Part shown: positions 43,650 through 54,913 of the stretch, in pieces
How positions within the stretch are numbered: the stretch's first letter is position 1
Layout: each line of letters begins with the position of its first letter
Assembly (NCBI RefSeq): GCF_037126465.1
Contig: NC_088203.1
Location: forward strand, 81,254,168 to 81,318,167
Reading direction: 5' to 3'
Length of the DNA: 64,000 bases
Origin: Ornithodoros turicata
Lineage: Eukaryota; Arthropoda; Arachnida; Ixodida; Argasidae
The notes under the pieces: model-generated
Databases searched by the model: none
Told to the model about the DNA's origin: nothing
Seen by the model: the letters and a program-made list of their open reading frames with translations, nothing else
Translations under genes and position numbers: made by a program

Positions 43650-43875
43650 CTTGGCCCAATATTGGCTGCATATTTGGAATACTGGTCCAATATTGGACCG
43701 GTATTCCCAAGATTCTGCCAATATTGGCTCTCCATTGGGCATATTGGCCCTATATTCCTAAAGTTCTACCAATATTGGCTCGTCGTTGGGCATATTGGCC
43801 CAATATTCCCAAGATCCTGCGAATATTGGTTCATGAGTGGCCATATTGGCATTCCCCAATATTGGTCATATAGAG
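43650..43875. repeat. CCAATATTGG palindromic satellite, block 1
   Basis: About 22-bp imperfect tandem units centred on the 10-bp palindrome ccaatattgg, with variants such as ggcccaatattcccaa. Both strands stay open in some frames, giving artefact proteins of the YWPNIGLPILA kind. Confidence 0.85.
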
Positions 43876-46384
43876 GGAATACTGGCATTTTTTCGAAATC
43901 TGGAAAATCAGATATAATACTATCCCCGGGTTAAACCAGAATCTCGGCCCAGGACGCATACTAACCCCCCTGTCCCCCACTCCTTCCTGCTGTGCTCTCT
44001 CCATCTGTCCACGTCTGTACGCCGCTCATAGCTACAGTTGCTTCGCAGCGCTAACACAGAATTAAAAAAAAACGGAATCTGACAGCTATGTGTAATTTCA
44101 CCAAAGCTAAAAACTTCACACTGGCAGCCTGACTGAGGGTATGGAACCGCCCCAGGTTCTGATGGACTTACAAATCCAAGCCTGACTTATAAACCGCCGC
44201 GCTTCGCTGTGACCGTCCTGGCAAGAATGTGCTCTTTGTCTCTCTCTGCTATGGCGGTTGTGAATGTGGCGGTTGTGGTGTAACTTGCGGCATGTTTCAA
44301 CAGTTATCTAGGTGCTGGGACGGGTCGTTGGTAGCTCTATAAGTCATTGATCGTGTGAGTGTAGTGTGATATCTGCAAGGATAACCGTTCTCGCTTCCAA
44401 ATGCAAGTAACGTGGAGTATTGAACTGGTCGGAGCGGCGCGTCTCAAACTTAAAGTTGATACACAACATTCTACTAGTTGTAAGTATTGTCTCTATATTT
44501 TGCTCCCTGTTCTTCATTTGGACTACCATTGTCACGGGTTGCTTAGGCTATTAAGTGGAATGCACAGATTAGGGCAGTGAACATTATGCGTTGCGATTAC
44601 CAGCTATATCTCGGATGATTTCTTTCCGAAAAATGCTAATAGTGGAGCTACATATACTGTGTTTTGTGTCTTTTTGAAGGGCTCGACGTCCTCTTTGCAA
44701 CTAATTTGGTCTCGTTAGCGCGCGACGTTTCGTTCTCCAGAAATTCGCATGAGAGTTTCGGCGCCGATGCGTCTGGTAGCGGCTCGTCACTGTCTGGGGA
44801 CTGAACTCGCTTCCCCCTTGTCCGATCTCGTTGAATTTTTAGGTTGGTATACCGCGTTTGTTCCCCAACAACTTTCTGTCCTACATTTATGTTGTAATTC
44901 TGTTACATGCTTATGGTCTTTCTACATAGAGAGCGGCACAAAATGTATGCAATGGCACACAGCAGTGCAGTTTTCTTGTACGCAGCGTTTAGCAAATAAT
45001 GTATGTTGACCTTGATGATTTCAATGTAGGACCTTGATGATGTAGGACCAATTAGTACATTTCATCATTTTGAATTTTTCGTTAGGCTGCTGTCAACCTC
45101 CCTACTGACGACTTCCATTCCACTGGCGGTGGGGACGAATCATGAAGGCCATCATTGCAAGCCAATGCCGCAGAAGGAGAAGAGAACAGTGAGTATAATA
45201 TGTAATAAACTGACAGTAACTCTCAGTTTTTTCATGCTCAGATGATCTTTATGCTCGTGTTTCTCAGTCCCCAGATCTGCTTGGTTACAATCGCAAAGTC
45301 TGGAGTATTTGGCATGGAATGACTCTCAGTAACCTGTGGTGTAGTATATCCTTTCGTAAATAGCCATTTTAACGTCGGTGTCAGCAAATAGACATCACTA
45401 TTGTATACTATATGAGGGAGGTCATGCTGGTTTAGAAAAAGCTACTTGGTCTGTGATGCATTTGTTCCAGAAGTAACACCTTGCTGGTTTTGGGAGGAGC
45501 CGCTCTCCACGCTATAGTCAGGGCGGTTAAATCCAGGGTATTGTGCCCATCGCTACAGGCCGAATTCGGTGTGAACGGGGAAGAAAGGGAGCAAGTCTGT
45601 ATTCATGGGGTTCAATTCCTGCACGGTGTTAATTGGTAGGTAATCCGATGCTGTTTACAGTTGTCTTACTTACGACTCAATATAGATATAACAGTGGCAT
45701 GTGGAAATAGAGTGTGTGGTTGATGTTTACTTTCCTACTGTTGCTACAAGCTTTCCCAGGTGTATCAAACTGTTTTTTTTTTCAGGGAGATTTGCTGTGG
45801 TCTCAGTATGCACTTCATCAGCTTTGGACAGAAGGCCAGGATCTTGCTTCAGCAATAGGCCACAAATACAGTCATGCGGATAAATGTTCTTTCCTTTTTG
45901 CTCTCCTCCAATGTGTTTAAGTGCTATTCCTGTGTTTCTACAAAGTGTTATTAAATATGGAATTATACCTACAAGCTCTACTCATCATATACTGCCTACT
46001 TTTCAGCAGCAGTAGTGAAGCGGTCACCACTCCACCGCGAGCCAGCTGTGTACAAGGCTGTAGGAAAGCCATTTTTGGAGCGGGTGACAGAAACACCGGC
46101 ACGCACAAGCGCAAGACAACTGCCAACTTATGCCCCTTCTTGCCAGAACGAAGACCCCGATTTCTGATGTTGCACAGTCGGAATATGTGTATTCATTTTT
46201 AAATAAAATGCAACGTACACATGTTGCCGAGATGCTTCAATGTAATGATGATGTAGGTATGAGATTAGAAACCCAAGTGTTCCAGCAAAAATCACAAATC
46301 GTAAATGACTTTTGTGATTTTTGTTGAGATAATACCGTAATTTGAAAGATCCAATGAATTTATGTACGAGATAACGGCAAAGTG
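43876..46384. other. No gene recognised; a few splice-like signals
   Basis: On the plus strand there are acceptor/donor-like pairs around 45,086-45,189 (TTTTTCGTTAG ... GTGAGT) and an acceptor with a long T run at 45,786. No protein family can be read across them. This could be a non-coding transcript or repeat DNA. Confidence 0.3.
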
Positions 46385-46535
46385 GCCTGCTAATATTTGA
46401 CCCATAACGGCAATATTGGCTTGCCAATATTGGGTCCCAGTATTGGACCAATATTGGGCCGTGTTGCAGTTGCCATATTTGGCCAATATTGACAATCCAG
46501 ATTGCCAATATTGGTCCAATCTTGGTGTGCTGCCT
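46385..46535. repeat. CCAATATTGG palindromic satellite, block 2
   Basis: The same unit as at 43,650-43,875, here in about six diverged copies. The two blocks lie 2.5 kb apart and may be the flanks of one element. Confidence 0.8.
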
Positions 46536-46659
46536 GGGTTAATTCGGCTCTTTACAACCTAAAAGCCCTAATAAACCCCTGTCTTGCCTTTCTTAAACTC
46601 GCCTGCTGATTCGTTCCTTCATCTGAATATCTCGTCTGGCTAAACGGGCCACCGCTATA

Positions 46660-46866
46660 ATGATGGGACCTGATGGGACCTCTCGCATTTTTATCTGTGA
46701 GAATTTAACGGCAGGAAACAAGAAGCTTCTCTGGCAAACGCGTCTTCAAGCAAAAGAAAAGAGTTATAATCATGTCTGGGTCTGGAAAGGCAAAATTTTC
46801 ACAAAGAAAAATGACGCCACGGATCGTATCCACATAGAAATGCTGGATGACCTCGCTAGACTGTGA
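46660..46866 (+). pseudogene. LINE ORF1 C-terminal fragment
   Basis: RIFICENLTAGNKKLLWQTR followed by NHVWVWKGKIFTKKN and a final LDDLARL. The 'ENLT..N..LLW..R..A.......VW...GKI..RK' pattern is the C-terminal FP-like domain of ORF1 proteins of this LINE group. Only the last 68 codons remain after 5' truncation. The stop lies 94 bp before ORF2's first Met. Confidence 0.7.
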
Positions 46867-46959
46867 GAGCAGAGTTACCTGCTTATCATTCTACTCCATT
46901 TTCTTCTTTTCTGTGTGTGTGTGTTTCTTTGTTTTTTTTTGTTTTTCTTTTTTAGCTAA

Positions 46960-49167
46960 ATGTTGTTACAAGGCTTATGTAATAAATTAGTCAATGGCTG
47001 TTGCGTCTTTCACGTGAATGTACGAAGTTTAAACAAACACTTTGACGAGCTGTTAGAATTCATGTCTCCTGTTAATATCAAGACCCCTATCATTGCCTTG
47101 TCAGAGACCTGGCTGGGTGAGGAAAGAGAACAGTTTTTCTCAATACCAGGATTTAATAACGAGTACAAACATCGGGTCACTGACAACCACGGAGGTGTGG
47201 CTTTGTATATTGATCAGGACATATCTTATTGTGTGCGACACGATTTAGAGCTGGACAGGTCACTTTGCGAAAGTCTTTTTGTTGAAACCTCGCATTGTAT
47301 TTTTCCGACTTCATTGGAACATAAAAGTTTTCCTTTGATTATTGGGGTGATCTATCGATCGCCGCGTGGCTCCATTTTAGTTTTTTTGGAGCAACTGGAA
47401 AGACTCTTCTCGATCCTCAATGAGTCAAAATACAATGTGCTTCTTGTTGGTGATATTAATATTGATCTGACTAGTAGAACGGGCACTGCAGCTGAGTATA
47501 TAAATGTTTTGTACAGTCATGGATTTAGTCAGGTGATCACTGATCCTACACGTAGGGGGAGTGACGGTAACCCTTCCTTACTTGACCACGTAATTACAAA
47601 CATGAATACCTCCCATGCATTGTTTGGTAGTATTATTTGTGACATTGCAGATCATGACATGGTCTTTTTTGGTGAAAGCTTGGCGGCCTCTTATCCCTAC
47701 GTTCCTATCTTTGAGCGTTCCTTTGTTCAGTATGATAAGCTGGAGCATGAATTGCAAAACGAGCAATGGTTTTTTTTTCAGAATTGCCAGGATATTAATC
47801 TTCTTTTTTCCCAATTTATATCTAGGGCCAAAATTTATATCAAAAAGGGCTCAAGACTACAAACTAACAACTACAGGCCTATTACGCTTTTATCTGTGTT
47901 TAGCAAGGTCATTGAAAGGGCTGTTCTTGTGCGACTAGAAGAATTTTTTAAGATACACAATATCATCACCCCGTCACAATATGGTTTTGTGAAAGGGAAG
48001 TCGTGTACTACGGCATTACTCGACACTACAGAATATTTAAAGTCTAACATAGAATCAAAGAAGCTTACTATGGGTTTATTTATAGACCTTACGAAGGCTT
48101 TTGATTTAGTGGATCATAGCATATTATTACAGAAGCTAGAAAGGTACGGGGTACGAGGCGTGGTGCTGAACTTAATTAAGAGTTTTTTGAGGAATCGTTC
48201 CCAGTATGTTGTAGTGGAATCAACATCATCCGAATCAATGCCGGTGACTCTTGGCGTGCCGCAAGGCTCCATTTTGGGGCCTTTTCTGTTCTTAGCGTAT
48301 GTAAATGACCTGCCTGATCACCTTAAGCAAACTACCATCATGTACGCCGATGACACAAATATATTCATTGACGCTATAACATTACAAGAATTAATTGCAA
48401 AGGCAAACGCAACCCTTAGTTATCTTTCTTCTTGGTTACAAGCCAACAAGCTGCTGCTTAATCAAAGTAAAACTTCTTATGTTATTTTCAAGTCTCAACA
48501 AAGGAACGTTCAGATTGATGCTAATGCCGTACATCTTAGCGGTTCACCAATAACAAGGACAGAAGGGGTTAAATTTCTTGGAGTGTACCTCCACGAGCAT
48601 CTCCAGTGGTCAGTGCACGTGCAAACAATAAAAAAACGAGTTGCGAAAGGCATTTTCGCACTGTATAAATTGCGAAAGTATTTACCTCTGAATATGTTGT
48701 TACGAGTATACCATGCTCTTATTCACTGCCACTTGGTGTTCGCTGTCGAAGTGTACGGCCTAACATATAAGACGACTCTGATGCCGCTTTATGCACTACA
48801 AAAACGTGCATTGCGGGCTATGTTACATGTACCTTTGCGCGATTCTATTACCTTTGCATTTGACCTTTTGGGAGTGATTCCCATATTTTCTCTCGTCAAA
48901 ATCCAGGTTACTGTTCTTATGCATAAAATGTACTATTCTTATTTAACATTGAGATTTATCGAGCTTAAGTTAAGTGACCGACACTATGCGACCCGCAGCG
49001 ATGAGTATTGCCTAACGCTACCTCAGTGTAGAACGGATTACGGGCTTTACTCTTTCTGTTATGTCGGTTCCAAATTATGGAATCAACTCCCTGTCCATGT
49101 AAAAACCATTAAAAGTATCAAAGCGTTTAAAAATAGAGTACGGGAATACTTTACCACTGAGAGCTAG
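46960..49167 (+). CDS. LINE ORF2: endonuclease plus reverse transcriptase, internally fused
   Basis: 735 codons, uninterrupted. Apurinic endonuclease: NVRSLNKHFDEL (about residue 22), ALSETWL (46), YRSPRGS, VGDINIDL (164), SLLDHVITN and CDIADHDMVFF (about 226). Near residue 290 it passes via IYIKKGSRLQTNNYRPITLL directly into RT, so the usual connector of about 150 residues between endonuclease and RT is missing. The join is in frame. RT blocks follow: GFVKGKSCTTALLD, LFIDLTKAFDLVDHSI, GVPQGSILGPFLF and MYADDTNIF (catalytic YADD about 461). The C-terminal LINE domain ends with RTDYGLYSFCYVGSKLWNQL. It acts in target-primed reverse transcription; whether the fused protein works is unknown. Confidence 0.9.
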   Translation: MLLQGLCNKLVNGCCVFHVNVRSLNKHFDELLEFMSPVNIKTPIIALSETWLGEEREQFFSIPGFNNEYKHRVTDNHGGVALYIDQDISYCVRHDLELDRSLCESLFVETSHCIFPTSLEHKSFPLIIGVIYRSPRGSILVFLEQLERLFSILNESKYNVLLVGDINIDLTSRTGTAAEYINVLYSHGFSQVITDPTRRGSDGNPSLLDHVITNMNTSHALFGSIICDIADHDMVFFGESLAASYPYVPIFERSFVQYDKLEHELQNEQWFFFQNCQDINLLFSQFISRAKIYIKKGSRLQTNNYRPITLLSVFSKVIERAVLVRLEEFFKIHNIITPSQYGFVKGKSCTTALLDTTEYLKSNIESKKLTMGLFIDLTKAFDLVDHSILLQKLERYGVRGVVLNLIKSFLRNRSQYVVVESTSSESMPVTLGVPQGSILGPFLFLAYVNDLPDHLKQTTIMYADDTNIFIDAITLQELIAKANATLSYLSSWLQANKLLLNQSKTSYVIFKSQQRNVQIDANAVHLSGSPITRTEGVKFLGVYLHEHLQWSVHVQTIKKRVAKGIFALYKLRKYLPLNMLLRVYHALIHCHLVFAVEVYGLTYKTTLMPLYALQKRALRAMLHVPLRDSITFAFDLLGVIPIFSLVKIQVTVLMHKMYYSYLTLRFIELKLSDRHYATRSDEYCLTLPQCRTDYGLYSFCYVGSKLWNQLPVHVKTIKSIKAFKNRVREYFTTES

Positions 49168-49969
49168 GTCTTTGTGCATGCAAAGTCAAGGGGAGATAGC
49201 AGGGTAATGATATTATAAGATAATGATATGTAAGATAGCAGGATAATGAGATTAAAACTGGTCCAATAACGCAGATTCGCAACAACCGCCTTGTAATTTA
49301 ATGACGCGACGGTCACTATTATGATAGGTCAGTTAGGGTTGCTGTTGATGATACTTTTAGTGTGTATACGTGTTTTCTCTTATAATATTTCCTTTTTATC
49401 TCTTACACAGGATTGTCGTATGTTGTATGTGTTCCATGTAAAAATGAATTTTCTTTTTGGGACTGCATCTCGGGCTTGCCTAGCAGTCCCTATTTAACAG
49501 TTTATGTATATATTCCATGTAGGAAAAAATAAAACAAACTTCCAAAACAAACTTCCAAACTTCCATCACCGGCCATCAGCGACCAGCGGGGCAATGTCGT
49601 CCTCTTGGTTATGCATGACACTACTATACATATATATACTATTATACATATGACACTATTATACATATAAATACCCTAGTTCTAGTAAATGTAGCAATAG
49701 GTTGTTGTCATGGTTTGAGCACAGACAGGTCATCAGTTTTGTAGAGGGACTGAAGGAAGACTGCCGTTCAAAAACAATTTCAATTTTAAATTCGCAGGTT
49801 CTTTTGTGAACGAGTGCCTATACCGATGGGACCCCGTTCATTCCGTTGCAAAACTCGCTGACATACGCAGCTGCTACTGAGCTAGAAGACAACATCTTGT
49901 GCCTTATCAGTTTGGGTGATGTCATAAGGTTTTCTTAAGTCTTAATGTGCCCGTGCACGAGATCCCTAA
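49168..49969. other. LINE 3' UTR and unassigned flank
   Basis: LINE 3' UTR runs to about 49,545. After it comes a short AT microsatellite (tatacatatgacactatt, twice) and unassigned sequence before the LTR-element ORF. Confidence 0.5.
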
Positions 49970-50479
49970 ATGTTATTCAAAATGCGCGCTCTACACACTC
50001 CTATCTGTCCCATTTGCAAAGTAGAGGCTGACACGTGTAGATATGTCTGGGCCTTCTCATCGACTGCCACCGACGTGAGACCCACCGTTATGCACTCTGA
50101 CACCGTCTTGCTCGTTTGGGATATAATGATCTTTCTTTCCCAGGATTACTTGGCCGATATACAACACAGTGGCGTGGCCTTAGCGGTGCCACTGACGGCG
50201 GAAGAAAGAAGGCTTTTGTGCCCAGTCTGCTTGGTCCCCGAGGTGCACCGAACTACACATAGACGGGGCTCCCTCCACCAAGCCCGGACCGCGGCCGCCC
50301 GCGCCACGAATGATGTCAACGCCGCTCTTGCCACTATCAGACGGCTTAGGCCAGAGTTGCTAGCCGATCCTGGGCTGCCTCACGGACCTGCTCAACCATA
50401 CGGTCCGGCTCCACCTCCGGGACCACCTCCTCCGCCGGCCCCAGAAGAGGATATCCTTGGTGACCTCATGGACTTGTAG
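49970..50479 (+). CDS. Terminal ORF of an LTR retrotransposon, function unknown
   Basis: 169 codons from an assumed Met. It has two Cys pairs (CPICKVEADTC, CPVCLVP) resembling separate zinc ribbons or knuckles, an Ala/Arg-rich helix (ARTAAARATNDVNAALATIR), a Pro-rich stretch (YGPAPPPGPPPPPAPEED) and an acidic end ILGDLMDL, which resembles a clathrin-box or activation-type tail. It is placed with a retroelement because it stops 10 bp before an LTR, with a purine tract AGGGGTGGAGA between. No RT or integrase motif lies upstream in the window, so the element is 5'-truncated. It could be the tail of gag-pol or a separate accessory ORF. Confidence 0.5.
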   Translation: MLFKMRALHTPICPICKVEADTCRYVWAFSSTATDVRPTVMHSDTVLLVWDIMIFLSQDYLADIQHSGVALAVPLTAEERRLLCPVCLVPEVHRTTHRRGSLHQARTAAARATNDVNAALATIRRLRPELLADPGLPHGPAQPYGPAPPPGPPPPPAPEEDILGDLMDL

Positions 50480-50489
50480 GGGTGGAGAT

Positions 50490-50776
50490 TGTGGCAGGTT
50501 TCTTATCTGCCAGATATGCCGGCATCCCGTGCTACTAACTTGGTGGGCGTGGCCTTTTTCTTATTTAAGGGAGGTAGCCTGGCCGTGTAGGTCATTCTTG
50601 GTCGGGGTAAAATCGCGGCAAGAAGTGTTCGTCACTCTGGTTGCTCGACTGTTTGAATGTGAATGAACCCGGTATGTTCGTTTGAATTTCTGATTGTGCT
50701 GCTTGTTCGTTCGCGCGCGGACCGGACGGGCTGACGCCCCGAGGTTGTGGGAACGTAGGTTTCCACAACTGCCACA
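50490..50776 (+). repeat. LTR, 287 bp
   Basis: It begins TGTGGCAG and ends CTGCCACA, a perfect 8-bp inverted end. It is preceded by a polypurine tract (about 50,478-50,488). A TATA-like ttatttaagg lies about 80 bp in, where a promoter would be expected. No second LTR copy was found in the window. Confidence 0.7.
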
Positions 50777-53599
50777 ATGAAACCGAACATCGTAGCCAAA
50801 TATTAAGATCGAGCAGTGGAACGATGATAACGATTTAATGTGAATAAAAAGAAAAGCAACTTTGTTTTGGCGAAAACGAGTCAGGTGTTTCTTCTTTACT
50901 CGTAACGCTCTACGCCATTGAACGCCGTGAATTGGTGAACTGATGTTGAGCTTCAGAGCGAGGGCCAGTCCTGCACTGCAGGATAAGAAGCAGGGCGCTT
51001 GGGACATGGCGCAGGTACGCTAGGTTTAACCACGGACCAACCAATTTAGTTGTAATGAAAGGAGTGATACAAGGGAGCGACATTGTATATAGTAGCCCCG
51101 CAAAGCTTTGAGTGCGTGCAGTGCAGAAGGATGTGTTCGAGGTTTTCCAAGTAACCGCAGTGGCGTTACCTTAGAGTGCCAGCCACTTAGTTCGGCGCAT
51201 TTTCCTGCAGAAATATCCATTCCGACTTTATGTGGATGTTATCCAATGCTATTTACAAGCGGCGCTAAATGGTGGGTCACACAGATACTTTGCAAGAGCT
51301 GCGCTTTAATTCGAGCACAGAATTAGTCGCGAGAAAAGACCTTCGAAGTTTAACCTAAAAACAACAAGGAGGTTACGCTTAGCCTTTGTCCCATTTGGTG
51401 GCTTATTTTCCGCCCTTGGTGTTCCTTGATAGTAAAAGTTCGATGTATTTTTAGCTTTCCTTTTTTTACACCAATATCGTGCTAGAATCAAAGCGCAGCT
51501 CCTGCATCCTCAGAATATATATATGTATATATAATTCCGGCGCGATTTGAACTCTTTTAAACATGAGACTGTTGACTCCCTCGTCATGTTCCATCTTTCA
51601 TCGTAAACTCTTTTATTTGCCAACAATGAGGGAAAAGGTCAGCATAACGTCTTTGCGAAACTTTTTTTTTTCGCCACCAGTTTCGGGCTTCAAACAAACC
51701 ACAGCTCCTGCTGAGTATCAATGCTTAATTTAGGCCCCATTTGGTCACTTTTATTTTATTAATTTTTTGCTAAAAATAAGGAAAGAAAGAAAACCGAACA
51801 AGAGGCCGGAAGGTGTAACTGTGGCAGTTTTCTGGGGAAAATGGCCGCCCCCTAGCCGATGTGATCTCCGGGAGCGAAGCACAGGTAGGTTCTTGCGGCG
51901 CCAAAAAAGCACTTGCTAACTTGAACCAAATGCGCATGCCCAAGAAAAGCTCCTCCTCTCTTTTCTTCTCTCACTTTGTGGTTTCGCCGTCCACTCCGCC
52001 ACCCCCCCCCCCCCCCGCCATATTGCCATCGTCATTGCATCGCATCGCATGGCATCGTAATGCGGTTTCTGTGGCCGCTCGCCAAATATCGCGTTCTCAA
52101 AAAGCGAAAACAAGTAAAAGCATGTGAATTTCTATTTTATTAGTGCGATGAGTTTTTAGTTTTTGACAGGCACTGTTACAAAAGAAAACGCGTGCATTGT
52201 AATCGCAAACGTATTTGCATACAAGAACATTATCACAAACAACTAATAAAGTCCGCAAAATCATCCTAGGACGCATAAGTGCAATGCGAAATGCATTACA
52301 GTTGCAATAAGAACAATCCAGACAACGGTGGTTGCCAAGAAGTACGTGGGATTCATACAGTATTGTATCACATAACGTCGTCTACTATGACGTCTACACT
52401 ACTTAACGCCAAATGGCTTTGGTTATACAACTATATGGACTGTAAAGTAACTTTATCCGCTTCCTTTACTTCTATCACCAACACAATGACAGTGTGAAAC
52501 CAAGATCACCCTATTAAATTTCAACACACTCCGTCATTGAAGATGTACATTCAGTAACAGAGAGTAACAGAGAAGTGATTCTCTTCTGCCCAAAGACCTG
52601 AAGCAGAGGAGCACACCTTTCAGATGTCTACGAGCACACCCGTCCTGCTGCCAACTGGGATTCAGCGTCGCTCAACAAATCTGGACTGTCGATCAGAAAT
52701 GAATTACAGCCGGCCTGTAGTCAATCCTCTCCACCGACCCAGTAGAAACCTGTCCGCCGATGTCCGCTTCCGGGAGATCTCGTCGACATCCAATGTCCTC
52801 GAGGGATCATCCCGACTGCGCCAGTAAAGAATGGTATGACGGACACCTGTAGCAAAAAAAAAAAAAAAATACAGATTGTATTTAATCAGTTCTCTGTTCG
52901 GATCCCGAAACGACCAAGCAACGCCCGATGATGTTCTTCGTTCCACGTCTCGTGCCTCTCTCTGACCTCCGCAAGCCACGTTCTTGCCTTTTCTCGAACA
53001 TTTCGTCCACGTCGCCGTCAGAGATTGGTCAGCCAATCGTAGCCACTTCAGCCTCTTTCCTTCGGAAGACGTGCCAGCTGTAAGTAGTATATAGTCAGCT
53101 CAAGTATCCGGAAACTCACACAGAGGCATGGGCGCCATTAATTAGCAATTAGAGCTAACTGGGACACCCCACATTAATCAGCACGCTCCAGTGAGACATC
53201 ACACTAATTGGGGAGCATCTAACTCATGTCCAGACCACTGTGTGAGTTGCCGGCTACTTGCGCTGATAAAAAATAAAAAATAGGTAGAAAATAAAATAAA
53301 AAGATAGAAATATAGTAGAGAAGAGGAGTTTAGTTGAAGATCAACGACGTCATCTTGGAGAAAGCGGTCCGGAACGGCAGCTGACCATCGCTGGGTGACG
53401 GAGCACAGAGGCAGGTTGCCAAGCATCTTCAACTGCGACCACAAGTTCTAGACATCCTGTGACGTCAGCTGTGACGTCATCATGGCATGTCTGGGCAAGT
53501 TAGGACAGCTCTGGACATGCAAGGAGAAAAACACTTGTAATACAGAGGCTGCGAAAGGAAGAGTAACTATGCTAAACATCAATAGGCAATCAACGAAAT
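50777..53599. other. No gene recognised
   Basis: It contains a C run (52,001-52,017), a (TA)n stretch at 51,517-51,530, and short unassigned frames. Plus-strand stretches at 52.6-52.8 kb are open but without motif. Confidence 0.5.
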
Positions 53600-54913
53600 G
53601 AATCAGGCACAGAAGCAAAACAGCCCACCCCAACAGCAGTCACAGGGAGCGCAGAACGATGCGACTGCTCCGTCCGACAGCCAGGCAGAGAACTGAATCA
53701 TAATGCCTTTTTCTCCTCTATAAAGTCGCGCATCTGCACCCCCCCCCTAGCAGGTGCTTGCTCAACTAATTTCATTACAAAATTATTAAGAATCACGCCA
53801 GCGCTACTCTCGTTCCCAAGGCAGAAGAAGATAGAAAATGGCGGGGATTCCCGGACAACAGCAGCCAGCGCCCGGCGTGAAAATCATAAAAAAGAGGGGG
53901 ACAAACCTATCACGTGCGAAAGAATTAGTTACACAACATATCAGCCCACCACAACAGGAGCGCAGAACGATGCGACTGCTCCATCCGACAGCCAGGCACA
54001 GAACTGACTCATAATGCTTTTTTCTCTCCTATAAAGTTACGCATCAGCAGCTCCCCCCCTAGTGGTTACGTTCTCAACTAATTTCATAGGAAAATTATTA
54101 AGAATCATACCAGCGCTACTCTCGTTCCCAAGGCAGAAGAAGATAGAAAATGGCGGGGATGCCTGGACAACAGCAACCAGCGCCCGACGTGCACGGGCAC
54201 GAAAATCGCAAAAAGCTTAAGGCAATCGACTAGGCCTAACCACAGCGCCATGACATACAGAATTCAACGGCTAACACAAGACAAGAACCACAAAAATACT
54301 AGTCACACAATGTTAAACGTGCGACAACACGAACAAAAGGCTTGGTCGCTGCTAAACAAGTCTAAACATGCGCCTACGCCGAATATTCGTTATGGCGAAC
54401 ATGCGAGAAAAGGCTTAACACGAGCGTGGTAAAACAATGCGCAATCATCGGCAAATCATCCACCTCTTCGCCCCGCGGCGACCGCTTCTGTCAGCAACCA
54501 GGCACAAACAGTCCCGGCGCGGGGACGACGGAGCGACCGACCGCACATCTTCTTCCTACGAGAGCCAGCGGCCAACTGACGCTGGCACCACTCTACAGAT
54601 GCTACGCATGCGCGCACCCTTGTAGCGCCCTCTGCGCGCTCCTAGCGCCACCCGCGAGAGTCTAAGAGAGAAGTGAATCCTTGTGCCCTCTTCTTGCGCT
54701 ACTCATTGGTCGTGACGTCATCCCATTGTCCCAAGGCTGCACCGCTTTTTTTTTTCACATGGTCGACACAACTGGACGAGGTCAATCTGCAATGAAGCCA
54801 TGGCATGACGACATCATGCACCTGCGTGGCTCAAGGACGCATACGCTCTAGACAGGTCCCAATGACTTAGTAAATGCAACTCGCAAAAGAACAAAATATC
54901 CTAACACCATTAA

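Larger units (their letters stand above)
46655..49545 (+). mobile_element. CR1/L2-type LINE, 5'-truncated, with internal deletion
   Basis: The element holds the end of ORF1, the complete remaining ORF2 frame, about 380 bp of 3' UTR and an A-rich end with repeated acaaacttcc units. The 5' edge is near the doubled atgatgggacctgatgggac. A clear target duplication was not found. Frames are still open, so the insertion is fairly young. Confidence 0.85.

Noticed and set aside
43301..43935. Long frames on both strands reading YWPNIGPILA-like peptides
   Set aside because: They are produced by the CCAATATTGG satellite, whose palindromic unit lacks stops.
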